Shown: positions 48,402-57,196 of the stretch, one piece after another
How positions within the stretch are numbered: the stretch's first letter is position 1
Layout of the letters: every line of letters starts with the position of its first letter
DNA from: Tropicimonas_B omnivorans
GTDB taxonomy: Bacteria; Pseudomonadota; Alphaproteobacteria; Rhodobacterales; Rhodobacteraceae
Length of the DNA stretch: 64,000 bases
Direction: 5' to 3'
Assembly (NCBI RefSeq): GCF_031846565.1
Contig: NZ_JAVRHL010000004.1
Location: forward strand, 186,001 to 250,000
The notes under the pieces: model-generated
Told to the model about the DNA's origin: nothing
Seen by the model: the letters and a program-made list of their open reading frames with translations, nothing else
Databases searched by the model: none
Position numbers and translations under genes: made by a program

Positions 48402-50909
48402 TTACTCGGCTCCGTCGGCGATCAGCGCGGTCGGATCTATGCCGCGCTTTTCGGCGCTGGCCCGCAGGGCTTCGCGCAGCGACGTGCTCCTTCGAAGGAG
48501 GCGCCTAAAGCGTGCCTCGTCCAGGACGGCCAGCGTGGACGGGGCGATGGCGCGGACCTTGGTGCGGAGCGAGCGGGCCATCAGGATCTCCATCTGGCCG
48601 AACATCTCGCCGCGGCCGAGCCGCCATATCTGCCCGGCGCTCTCAAGCTCCACAGCGCCGGAGGCGATGAAGAAAACGCTCCGCGCCGCGATGTCCTTTC
48701 TCACCACCACGTCTCCTGCATTGACGTAGCGGGTCCGAAGCGCACGGGCGAGGCGGGCGAGGGAGGCCTCGTCCAGGTCGGAGAAGAGCGGAAGCTGGCG
48801 AACGAGCTGGCTTCGCTGAAGCGCGAGGTCGAGCCGGGGGCGCTTCTCCGACATGGTGCGGCGGTGGGCGCCGCCCTGGATCAGCGCCGTATGCACCTCC
48901 TCCCCGATCAGTCCGTCCTCCCGCATGGCATCGTATTCGCGCTCCTCGAGGCGCAGCGCGGTGCGGCGGATGAACCGGCGTTCCAGTTCCTCGGCATAGC
49001 CCGGATATTGCAGGCGAAGGCTCTCGAGCGCCGTCTCGATGGCCTCGATGCGGCGGGAGAGCAGTTCGTGCAGCAAGTCCGCCACGCGGCGCCCGTGGAT
49101 GCGCCGGATGCGTCCGTCGATGAAAGCGCCGAGGTCCCGCAGGATCAGGCGCTGCGACAGCAGGAGCTCGAAGCGGTCGGCCGTGATCCGGGCAAGGGGC
49201 GCCGAGATCCCCGCGCGGTCATGAAGGCGCAGAGCCGCCTGGAACGCCTTGCTGTAGGCCACGCTCGACCGGGCCGCGTTCTGGTACCCGTTTCGCCCAT
49301 GGACCCGCGTGCCTTCGATCAGGCGGTCGGCATCCGACAGGACCTGTTCGGCCATCTTTCCGGAGATCGTCCGCTCCCGAACGCGGCTCAGGATCGTATC
49401 CCGCTCGTGGCCGGCAAGAGCGATGAGACCGAGCGTGACGCGGTCCCGGTCGAGGATGTCGGAGCTGTCCTCGGCCTCGGTCACGGCGGCGTCGAGGCGC
49501 TCCCCGAACCGCTTGGCTTCCGAGCGGACGATATCGTGGCTCAGCTCGTACTTCTCCGTCGTCTTCGCCACGTCCGCCCGCACGGTCTGCAGCGCGACGG
49601 CGACGACCTGGCGGGACAGCGCCTCGTCCATCGGCGACAGCCGGTCGAGCCCGAGCCGGCCGATCACCCAGCGCAGCGTCGTGCCCTGCACCATGAGCGT
49701 GTAGAGCGTGAAGCCGGTGGCGAGGATGCCGACCACGCGCTTGATCTCGTCGGGGACGCGGAAGCTCTCGGTGACCGCCAGCGCAAGCGCGAGCGTCACC
49801 GCGCCCCTCAGCCCGCCCCAGAGGATCGCGACGCGATAGGGCCGCTCCACCTGCGGCGACAGCCGGGCGAGGCGAAGGAGCGGGAGCACGCCGAAGAGGA
49901 TCACCGCCCGGGCCGCGAGCGCCGCGGCGATGACCACGCAGATCAGCCCGATATCGGCGACGCCGACCTCTTCCAGGAGCCGCGGGATCAGGAGTGCGGC
50001 GAGAATGAAGATCAGCGCCCCGGCCCAGTGCGCCAGGAGGTCCCAGACCTCGCGCAGGTTCGACCAGGCCTGCGGCGGCAGGCGGCCCGGCCCGGTGAGG
50101 TTCAGCGTCACGCCCGCGGCGACGACGGCGATGACGCCGGAAGCCCCGATCAGTTGCTCGGCGCAGACATAGGCGAGGTAGGGCAGGGCGATGGAGATGG
50201 AGATCTGCGCCAGCTCGTGCCGGTGGACCAGCGCCATCAGTCCGACCGTGGCCCGCGCGATGATCCAGCCCGCGACGGCGCCGCCGATGATCAGGACGGG
50301 AAAGCGCGAGAGCGCGTCGCCAAGCTCAGGGTCCGGCACGCCGCGCATGACGAACCCCATGAAGAGCCCGAAGAGCGCGATGGCGGCGGCATCGTTCAGC
50401 AGGCTCTCGCCCTCGATGATGCGCGCCAGCCGCCTCGGGGCCGAGAGTGAGCGGAAGATGGAGACGACCGCCGAGGGGTCCGTGGTCGCGACGATGGAGC
50501 CGATCAGCAGGCAGGCGGTGAGCGGGAGCGAGCTCGCCCAGAAGAGCGCATAGCCCACCCCCAGCGTCGCGACGACCACCGCCACGACGGCCAGGACGAG
50601 GATCGGCATCCAGTCGTCCAGCATCCGGCGCAGGTTCATCCCCAGGGTCACCTGGAACAGCAGCGTCGGGAGGAAGACGTAAAGAAAGACGTTGGACCGG
50701 ATCGGCAGACCGACGATCGCCTCGGCGACAGGGTTCAGCGCATCGGTCAGCTCGGTCCGCAGGAAGAAGATCGCACCGAGGCCGATGACGATTCCGAGCG
50801 CGGCGAGGATCACGCTGTAGGGAAGGCGCAGCCGCGCCGCGAGCGGCTCGGCCACCCCGATCACCAGAAAGAGCGACGCGACGAGCGTCGTGAGTACGAT
50901 GATGTCCAT
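48402..50909 (-). CDS. Na+/H+ antiporter (NhaP/CPA1 type) with C-terminal cyclic-nucleotide-binding domain
   Basis: 835 aa. Residues about 1-415 hold 12-13 membrane helices of a CPA1 exchanger, with the ion site ATTDPSAVV and the ESLLNDAAAI motif (Asn-Asp pair). Next comes a long helical cytoplasmic region (about 430-680). Residues about 690-815 are a cyclic-nucleotide-binding domain (PLFSDLDEASLARLARALR; GRGEMFGQMEILM). The architecture resembles eukaryotic-style sperm NHE or SOS1-like exchangers. It would exchange Na+ or K+ for H+, with gating by cAMP or cGMP or another ligand. It stands alone between convergent rhaI and a 420-bp spacer. Confidence 0.87.
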   Translation of the reverse strand: MDIIVLTTLVASLFLVIGVAEPLAARLRLPYSVILAALGIVIGLGAIFFLRTELTDALNPVAEAIVGLPIRSNVFLYVFLPTLLFQVTLGMNLRRMLDDWMPILVLAVVAVVVATLGVGYALFWASSLPLTACLLIGSIVATTDPSAVVSIFRSLSAPRRLARIIEGESLLNDAAAIALFGLFMGFVMRGVPDPELGDALSRFPVLIIGGAVAGWIIARATVGLMALVHRHELAQISISIALPYLAYVCAEQLIGASGVIAVVAAGVTLNLTGPGRLPPQAWSNLREVWDLLAHWAGALIFILAALLIPRLLEEVGVADIGLICVVIAAALAARAVILFGVLPLLRLARLSPQVERPYRVAILWGGLRGAVTLALALAVTESFRVPDEIKRVVGILATGFTLYTLMVQGTTLRWVIGRLGLDRLSPMDEALSRQVVAVALQTVRADVAKTTEKYELSHDIVRSEAKRFGERLDAAVTEAEDSSDILDRDRVTLGLIALAGHERDTILSRVRERTISGKMAEQVLSDADRLIEGTRVHGRNGYQNAARSSVAYSKAFQAALRLHDRAGISAPLARITADRFELLLSQRLILRDLGAFIDGRIRRIHGRRVADLLHELLSRRIEAIETALESLRLQYPGYAEELERRFIRRTALRLEEREYDAMREDGLIGEEVHTALIQGGAHRRTMSEKRPRLDLALQRSQLVRQLPLFSDLDEASLARLARALRTRYVNAGDVVVRKDIAARSVFFIASGAVELESAGQIWRLGRGEMFGQMEILMARSLRTKVRAIAPSTLAVLDEARFRRLLRRSTSLREALRASAEKRGIDPTALIADGAE

Positions 50910-51329
50910 GACCGCTCGGATAGCATGGGGACGACGTGCGCGGGACCGTGTCCGGCCCTGCGGGGCGCCGTCGCGAGGGGTCGAGACTCTCCCGAAACGG
51001 TGTCGGGATAAAGACCCGGAGATGCAGGGCGCGCGTCAGGTCGCGAAAATGTGCGCCGGTGGGGCGGCATGGGACGCGGAAGGCTGCGCGCTGCGACGCG
51101 ATCACGCATGAGCCGGCATTGCGCCGTCCACGGCGGCGGCCGATGTTCGGCTCTGAAGCGGCGGCGCTCCTCGCGACATGTCGGGGGTCGCCGCCTCGTC
51201 CAGGCAGGGGGCAGTGCAGCGGACGGGGTCGTCCCGGATGCGCGCGGGAGGTCCCCCCCTCGATGCCACGTTCAGGCGCGCGGCCCGGCCTGCCCGGCCC
51301 GCGCGAGCGACCCTAATCCCGGAGGCTCC
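50910..51329. other. 420-bp gene-free region
   Basis: This is the divergent region between the antiporter (minus) and rutE (plus). Only GC-rich shadow frames are open. No convincing promoter, hairpin or RNA motif was found, apart from the GGAGG ribosome site at 51321-51325 for rutE. Confidence 0.4.
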
Positions 51330-51929
51330 ATGCCCGATACGCTCCACGCGACCGACGCCGACACCCTGTCACGCCTCTTCCTCGAGGCGCGCAGCCACAA
51401 TGGCTGGCAGGATCGCAAGGTCCCCGACGGCACGCTCCGCACGCTCTGGGACACGTTGAAGATGGGGCCGACCTCGGCCAATTGCTCGCCCGGTCGCTTC
51501 GTCTTCATCCGGTCCGAGGAGGGCAAGGAGCGGCTGCGTCCGGCGCTGTCGGGCGGCAATCTCGACAAGACCATGGCCGCGCCCGTCTGCGTGATCATCG
51601 CGCACGATCCGAAATTCCACGAGCATCTGCCCGAGCTTTTCCCCCACACCGATGCGCGGTCGTGGTTCACGGGGTCGGACGATCTCGCCCGCGAGACCGC
51701 GTTCCGCAACGGCACGCTCATGGGGGCCTACCTGATGATTGCGGCGCGGGCGCTGGGGCTCGATGTCGGGCCGATGTCCGGGTTCGACAAGGCGAAGGTC
51801 GAGGAGATCTTCCTTGCGGAGACCGGCTGGGAGGCGAACTTCCTCTGCAATCTCGGCTACGGCGACGCGGACAAGCTCTACGACCGGTTGCCCCGGCTTG
51901 GCTTCGACACGGCCTGCCGGCTCGTCTGA
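51330..51929 (+). CDS. rutE: malonic semialdehyde reductase RutE (nitroreductase family)
   Basis: 199 aa from the ATG at 51330 (GGAGG upstream). FMN nitroreductase fold, with segments matching E. coli RutE as I recall it: ARSHNGWQDRKV, MGPTSANCSP, PHTDARSWFTGSDDL, GLDVGPMSGFD and the C-terminal CNLGYGDADKLYDRLPRLGF. RutE reduces malonic semialdehyde to 3-hydroxypropionate at the end of Rut pyrimidine breakdown. No other rut genes are nearby, so here it may detoxify semialdehydes more generally. Confidence 0.88.
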   Translation: MPDTLHATDADTLSRLFLEARSHNGWQDRKVPDGTLRTLWDTLKMGPTSANCSPGRFVFIRSEEGKERLRPALSGGNLDKTMAAPVCVIIAHDPKFHEHLPELFPHTDARSWFTGSDDLARETAFRNGTLMGAYLMIAARALGLDVGPMSGFDKAKVEEIFLAETGWEANFLCNLGYGDADKLYDRLPRLGFDTACRLV

Positions 51930-51957
51930 GCCGGCAGGGCGGGCCCGTTCCTTCCGT

Positions 51958-52983
51958 CTACGCCCCGGTCGCGCCGCCCGTGAGGCCCCGCAGCAAGCTG
52001 GACTCGGTGACGCGCCCGACGAGGGCGCCGCCCTCCGTCACGCCGACCGCGCCGGTGGCGGCCTCGAGGGCGTTCATCACCTCGGCAACGGGCGTTTCGA
52101 CGTCGAAGGCAGGGCCGGTCGCCTCACCGGGTTCCATCACGTCCCGCGCGGTCAGCACGCCGAGCGGGTTCATGTGGGCCACGAAGTCGGCGACATAGTC
52201 GTTGGCGGGCTTGGTGAAGATCTCCCGCGGGGTGCCGACCTGGATGATCCGCCCGCCCTCCATGATCGCGATCCTGTCGCCCAGCTTGAACGCCTCGTCG
52301 AGGTCGTGGCTGACGAAGAGGATCGTCCGCTTCAGGCGTTGCTGCACTTCGAGAAGCTCGTCCTGAAGGCGGGTGCGGATCAGCGGATCGAGGGCGGAGA
52401 AGGGCTCGTCCATCAGGAGGATGGGCGCTTCGGTGGCAAAGGCGCGGGCAAGGCCGACGCGCTGCTGCATGCCGCCCGACAGCTCGGCGACCTTGCGGTC
52501 TCCCCAGCCGTCGAGGCCGACGAGGGAGAGCTGGTCGGCGATCTTGGTGCCGCGCTCCTCCTTCGGCACCCCGGACAGCTCGAGGCCGAACCCGACGTTC
52601 TCCTCGACGCTCCGCCAGGGCAGGAGGCCGAACTGCTGGAACACCATGGCGACGGAGTGGCGCCGGGCCTGCCGCATCTCCTTGGCGGAACAGTTGGCCA
52701 TGTCGACCATGCCGTCGCCGCTCTTCACCCGCACAGACCCGCGGGTGACCTTGTTCAGCCCGTTGACGGCGCGCAGCAGCGTCGACTTGCCGGAGCCCGA
52801 CAGGCCCATCAGGACCAGCGTCTCGCCTTCGGCGACCGTCAGGGTGCAGTTGTGGACCCCGAGGACCTGGTCGGTCCGTTCCTGGATCTCCGGGCGGCTC
52901 ATCCCCTCGTCGGCCAGCGGCAGGGCTTCCTGCGGCTTGTCCCCGAACATGATCGAGACGTTCTCGAATTCCACGGCGCTCAT
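51958..52983 (-). CDS. choV: choline ABC transporter ATP-binding protein ChoV
   Basis: 341 aa ATPase of the quaternary-amine (OpuAA/ProV) group. It has Walker A GLSGSGKST, signature ELSGGMQQRV, Walker B ILLMDEPFSALD and a C-terminal regulatory segment (about 270-341) resembling CBS-type OpuAA tails. It energises uptake of choline by ChoW with the periplasmic ChoX. It overlaps choW by 4 bp; choX lies upstream in the same transcript, beyond a 265-bp spacer. Confidence 0.88.
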   Translation of the reverse strand: MSAVEFENVSIMFGDKPQEALPLADEGMSRPEIQERTDQVLGVHNCTLTVAEGETLVLMGLSGSGKSTLLRAVNGLNKVTRGSVRVKSGDGMVDMANCSAKEMRQARRHSVAMVFQQFGLLPWRSVEENVGFGLELSGVPKEERGTKIADQLSLVGLDGWGDRKVAELSGGMQQRVGLARAFATEAPILLMDEPFSALDPLIRTRLQDELLEVQQRLKRTILFVSHDLDEAFKLGDRIAIMEGGRIIQVGTPREIFTKPANDYVADFVAHMNPLGVLTARDVMEPGEATGPAFDVETPVAEVMNALEAATGAVGVTEGGALVGRVTESSLLRGLTGGATGA

Positions 52984-53813
52984 TTGCGATTCACCCTCAG
53001 CATCCGGTCGAGCATGATGGCCACGACCACGATCACGATCCCGCTCTCGAACCCGAGCGAGGTATTCACCTGGTTCAGCGCGCGGACGACGGGCACCCCG
53101 AGACCGTCCGCCCCGACCAGGGCGGCGACCACGACCATGGACAGCGACAGCATGATGGTCTGGTTCAGCCCGGCCATGATCTGCGGAAACGCCGATGGCA
53201 GTTCGACCTTCCAGAGCTTCTGTTGAGGCGTGGCACCGAAGCTGTCGGCGGCTTCGAGAAGCGGCTTCGGCGTGCCGGTGATCCCCAGATGCGTCAGGCG
53301 GATCGATGCGGGCAGAACGAAGATCACGGTGGCGAAGAGCCCGGGCACCATGCCGATGCCGAAGAACACGATCGCCGGGATCAGGTAGACGAAGGTCGGC
53401 AGCGTCTGCATCAGGTCCAGGATCGGCCGCACCGCGGCATAGAGCTTCGGACGGTGCGCGACGGCCACGCCGGTCGGCACCCCGAGCGCCATGCACACCA
53501 CGCAGGAGGAGAGCACCAGCGTCAGCGTCTCGGCCGTCTCCTCCCAGTAATCCTGGTTCAGGATGAAGAGAAATCCGAGCAGGACGAAGAGGCAGACCTG
53601 CCAGCTGCGTTGCAGGGCCCATGTCAGCGCCACGAAGGCGAGGATGATGACCAGCTCGGGCGGCGTCAGGAGCAGCCAGAGAATCCCCTCGATCAGCCCC
53701 TCGCCGCCCTCGGCGATCGCATCGATCAGGCCGGAGAAGGTGTTCTGTATCCAGTTGAAGAGATCCGCGGCGGCATCGCCGACCGGGATCTTGTACGCGC
53801 TCAGCCAGTCCAT
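52980..53813 (-). CDS. choW: choline ABC transporter permease ChoW
   Basis: 277 aa ABC permease with about six helices (BPD_transp_1), the EAA-like loop EAADSFGATPQQKLWKVELPSAFPQIMAGLNQTIM and the conserved VVAALVGADGLG. It belongs to the ProW/OpuAB/ChoW group for quaternary ammonium compounds. It overlaps choV. The 265-bp gap between choX and choW holds only GC-rich sequence with small stem-loops, and may reduce permease expression. Confidence 0.88.
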   Translation of the reverse strand: MDWLSAYKIPVGDAAADLFNWIQNTFSGLIDAIAEGGEGLIEGILWLLLTPPELVIILAFVALTWALQRSWQVCLFVLLGFLFILNQDYWEETAETLTLVLSSCVVCMALGVPTGVAVAHRPKLYAAVRPILDLMQTLPTFVYLIPAIVFFGIGMVPGLFATVIFVLPASIRLTHLGITGTPKPLLEAADSFGATPQQKLWKVELPSAFPQIMAGLNQTIMLSLSMVVVAALVGADGLGVPVVRALNQVNTSLGFESGIVIVVVAIMLDRMLRVNRK

Positions 53814-54078
53814 GCGTGGCCTTTCCTGATCTTGTCACTGTCCGGGTGCGCGACTGCGGCCGCGCGCTGCGCCGCGGCTCGGGGCATGTGCCGCCAGAGC
53901 GGGGCAGTCTCTCGCGTCCGGGCCCGGCCCGGCGGGTGCGGTCGGCGCGCGGGCGAGACGGGGTCTGCCGGTGCGGCGTGCATCGGTTGCGACGAAAGGG
54001 GGAGGAGGGCCGCGCGCGGCGCGCAGCCCCGGAGCGGAGGCGGCCCCGCCATGTCGGGCGAAGCCGCCATCCCCGGTC

Positions 54079-55002
54079 TCAGAGGCCGAGAGCGGACTGA
54101 GCGGCGGCCAGGCCGGGCTCGCCGTCCACGGTGGTCACCCCCTCGAGCCAGGGCTCGATGACCGCGGGGTTCTCCTGCAGCCATGCCTGAACGGCCTCGT
54201 CTGGATCGGAGCCCTCGTCGAGGATCCGGCCCATGATGGCGTTCTCCATGTCGAGGGTGAAGTCCATCTGTTCAAGGAGCTTGCCGGCATTGGGGCAGTC
54301 TGCGGTGAAGCCCGAGCGGGTGACGGTGTAGACCGTGCCTTCGCCGCCGAAGAAGTCCTCGCCGCCCTCGAGATACTGCAGCTCGAAGTTGGCGTTCATC
54401 GGGTGCGGGGCCCAGCCGAGGAAGACGATGTCCTCGTCGCGGTCGACGGCGCGGCGAACCTGGCTAAGCATGCCCTGCTCCGAGCTCTCGCGGATGCTCA
54501 GATCGCCCATGCCGTACTCGTCCTCCTCGATCAGGCTGATCAGGTAGGCATTGCCTTCGTTGCCGGGCTCGATGCCGTAGATCGTGCCCTCGATCTCGTC
54601 GGAGAATTCGGCGAGATCCTCGTAGGACTGGAGGCCCTTGTCATAGGTGTAGGACGGCACGGCGAGGTTGTAGATCGTGCCGGTGAGGTTGTCGTTGACC
54701 GACTCGATCGAGCCATCGTCGAGATAGGGCGTGATCGCGCTTTCCTGGGACGGCATCCAGTTGCCGAGGAAGACGTCGATGTCGCCGCCCGACAGCGATG
54801 CGAACGTCACCGGCACGGACAGGACGGACACGTCCACGTCGTATCCCAGCGCCTCGAAGACCTGCTTCGCGGCGGAGGTGGTGACGGTGATGTCGGTCCA
54901 GCCGACATCGGAGAACGAGATCGAATCGCACTGCGCTTGGGCCGAGGCGGTGCCGGCAACGGCCGTGAGGGCCAGCGCGGAAAGGGTCGTTCTGAACGTC
55001 AT
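54079..55002 (-). CDS. choX: choline-binding periplasmic protein ChoX
   Basis: 307 aa from the ATG at 55002 (GGAGA upstream), with a signal peptide ending ASAQAQ. OpuAC/ChoX family: DVGWTDITVTTSAAKQVFEALGY, VFLGNWMPSQES and FLGWAPHPMN supply the aromatic-box Trp residues that cage the trimethylammonium group. It should deliver choline to ChoWV. It is divergent from betI and separated from it by 85 bp containing the presumed BetI palindrome. Confidence 0.9.
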   Translation of the reverse strand: MTFRTTLSALALTAVAGTASAQAQCDSISFSDVGWTDITVTTSAAKQVFEALGYDVDVSVLSVPVTFASLSGGDIDVFLGNWMPSQESAITPYLDDGSIESVNDNLTGTIYNLAVPSYTYDKGLQSYEDLAEFSDEIEGTIYGIEPGNEGNAYLISLIEEDEYGMGDLSIRESSEQGMLSQVRRAVDRDEDIVFLGWAPHPMNANFELQYLEGGEDFFGGEGTVYTVTRSGFTADCPNAGKLLEQMDFTLDMENAIMGRILDEGSDPDEAVQAWLQENPAVIEPWLEGVTTVDGEPGLAAAQSALGL

Positions 55003-55021
55003 GGTAGGTCTCCCTGTTTTC

Positions 55022-55037
55022 TTGATTGACCGATCAA
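55022..55037. promoter_or_regulatory. palindrome in the choX/betI divergent promoter, presumed BetI operator
   Basis: TTGATTGACCGATCAA is an inverted repeat with 5-bp arms (TTGAT/ATCAA), embedded in AT-rich sequence and midway between the divergent starts. BetI repressors bind AT-rich palindromes in the same place in other bet operons. Confidence 0.6.
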
Positions 55038-55087
55038 TAAAAAATCGACATGGCTTCGGCAACACCTTTCTGCCGCCGGGGGTCGAT

Positions 55088-55675
55088 GTGCCGAAGATCG
55101 GAATGGAGCCTATTCGAAAGGAAGCGCTCCTGAAAGCGACAATACGGGAGGTCGGCTCGGCCGGCTCGCTCGAGATCCCGGTGAGCCGGATCGCGCGCTC
55201 CGCCGGCATGTCCACCGCGCTTGCCCACCATTACTTCGGCGGCAAGGACCGGATCTTCCTCGCCGCCATGCGCTACATCCTCTCCGAATACGGACGCGGC
55301 GTGCGTGCGGAGCTGGCCCGGGCAAGCGGCCCGCGGGAGCGGCTCGGTGCCATCCTGCGGGCGTCCTTCGAGGATCCGAACTTTCGCAACGAGGTGATCG
55401 GCGCCTGGCTCGTCTTCTACATCCAGGCCCGCAATTCGCCCGAGACCGCCCGGCTTCTGCGGATCTACCATCGCCGCCTCGCCTCCAACCTGATCAGCGA
55501 ACTGCGCCCCCTCGTCGGCGACCGCGCCGTGGCCGCCGGTGCCGCCCTCGGCGCCCTGATCGACGGCGTCTACCTCCGGCACGCGATCGGGGACATCGAG
55601 GCCGATGCGGAAGCGGCCGAGGCGACCGTCTATTCCTATCTCGATCTCCTCCTGGCACAGGAAAGACCCCAATGA
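55088..55675 (+). CDS. betI: choline-responsive TetR-type repressor BetI
   Basis: 195 aa from a GTG start at 55088, chosen because the resulting N-terminus (PKIGMEPIRKEAL) aligns with BetI MPKVGMQPIRR and gives the usual 195-aa length. TetR HTH: SRIARSAGMSTALAHHYFGGKDRIF. It represses the bet genes and probably choX in the absence of choline. Its stop overlaps the betC start (ATGA). Confidence 0.9.
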   Translation: MPKIGMEPIRKEALLKATIREVGSAGSLEIPVSRIARSAGMSTALAHHYFGGKDRIFLAAMRYILSEYGRGVRAELARASGPRERLGAILRASFEDPNFRNEVIGAWLVFYIQARNSPETARLLRIYHRRLASNLISELRPLVGDRAVAAGAALGALIDGVYLRHAIGDIEADAEAAEATVYSYLDLLLAQERPQ

Positions 55676-57180
55676 CGCGCCCCAATATCCTGGTCATCAT
55701 GGTCGATCAGCTGACCGGCACGCTCTTCCCGGACGGCCCGGCGGACTGGCTCCACACGCCCAACCTCAAGCGCCTGGCGGAGCGGTCCGCGCGGTTCGAG
55801 ACGGCCTATTGCCCCTCGCCGCTCTGCGGCCCGTCCCGCGCCAGCATGATGACGGGGCAGTTGCCGTCCCGCACCGGCGTCTACGACAATGCCGCCGAAC
55901 TGCCCGCCTCGGTCCCGACCTATGCGCACCACCTACGCCGCGCCGGCTACCACACCGCGCTCGTGGGCAAGATGCATTTCGTCGGCCCCGACCAGCTGCA
56001 CGGGTTCGAGGAGCGTCTGACGACGGATATCTATCCCGCCGATTTCGGCTGGACCCCGGATTACCGCAAACCCGGCGAGCGGATCGACTGGTGGTACCAC
56101 AACATGGGCTCGGTCACGGGGGCCGGCGTCGCCGAGATATCCAACCAGATGGATTACGACGACGAGGTCGCCTTCCGCGCCGGCCAGAAGCTCTACGACC
56201 TCGCGCGCGAAGAGGAAGGGCGGCCGTGGTGCGTCACCGTCTCCTTCACGCATCCGCACGATCCCTACGTCGCTCGCCGCCGCTTCTGGGACCTCTACGA
56301 GGAGTGCGAGCATCTGGAGCCGCGCGTCCCGGCGATCCCGTACGAGGAGCATGACGCGCATTCGAAGCGCATCTACGATGCCAATGACTGGCACCGCTTC
56401 GAGATCGAGAACGAGCATGTCCGCCGCTCCCGGCGGGCGTACTTCGCCAACATCTCCTATCTCGACGAGAAGATCGGCGAGCTTCTGGATATCGTCGAGC
56501 GCACGCGGCAGGACTGCGCCGTGGTCTTCACGTCGGACCACGGGGACATGCTCGGCGAGCGCGGCCTGTGGTTCAAGATGTCGCCCTTCGACGGCTCCTC
56601 CCGCGTCCCCTTCATGGTCGCTGGCGCCGGCATCGAGGCCGGTCACGTGACGGAGCCCGTCTCGACCGTCGATCTGTGCGCGACCCTCTGCGATCTTGCC
56701 GGCATCGACATGGGGGAGGTGACACCCTGGACGGACGGTCACTCGGCCCTGCCGGTCGCGTCCGGCGATCCGCGTCCCGCGCCGGTCCCGTTCGAGTATT
56801 GCGCCGAAGGCTCCTATGCTCCCGTGGTGACGCTCCGGGACGGGCGCTGGAAGTATACCCGCTGCCAGCTCGATCCGGACCAGCTCTACGACATGGCCGA
56901 GGATCCGGACGAGTTGACGAACCTCGCCGCCGATCCCGCCCATGCCGAGACGCTGGCGCGGATGCGGGAGCTGTCGGAGGCGCGCTGGGACCTCGACCTC
57001 TTCGACAGCCAGATCCGCCAGAGCCAGGCCCGCCGCTGGGTGGTCTACGACGCCCTCCGCGCTGGCCGGTACACCCCGTGGGACCACGAACCCGAAACCA
57101 AGTCCTCCGAGCGCTTCATGCGCAATCACATGGATCTCAACACGGTCGAGGAGCGCCGCCGCTTCCCCCGTGGTGAATGA
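55672..57180 (+). CDS. betC: choline-sulfatase BetC
   Basis: 502 aa type I sulfatase that hydrolyses choline-O-sulfate to choline and sulfate. Metal ligands lie in the N-terminal VDQL (Asp12), and the catalytic formylglycine precursor is Cys52 in the C-x-P-S-R motif (LCGPSRASMMTG). TSDHGDMLGERG is the second metal site, and the C-terminal NTVEERRRFPR is typical of BetC. It is encoded between betI and betB, as in Sinorhizobium, and lets the cell use choline-O-sulfate as a source of betaine. Confidence 0.93.
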   Translation: MTRPNILVIMVDQLTGTLFPDGPADWLHTPNLKRLAERSARFETAYCPSPLCGPSRASMMTGQLPSRTGVYDNAAELPASVPTYAHHLRRAGYHTALVGKMHFVGPDQLHGFEERLTTDIYPADFGWTPDYRKPGERIDWWYHNMGSVTGAGVAEISNQMDYDDEVAFRAGQKLYDLAREEEGRPWCVTVSFTHPHDPYVARRRFWDLYEECEHLEPRVPAIPYEEHDAHSKRIYDANDWHRFEIENEHVRRSRRAYFANISYLDEKIGELLDIVERTRQDCAVVFTSDHGDMLGERGLWFKMSPFDGSSRVPFMVAGAGIEAGHVTEPVSTVDLCATLCDLAGIDMGEVTPWTDGHSALPVASGDPRPAPVPFEYCAEGSYAPVVTLRDGRWKYTRCQLDPDQLYDMAEDPDELTNLAADPAHAETLARMRELSEARWDLDLFDSQIRQSQARRWVVYDALRAGRYTPWDHEPETKSSERFMRNHMDLNTVEERRRFPRGE

Positions 57181-57196
57181 CGAGAAGGCCGAAGAC

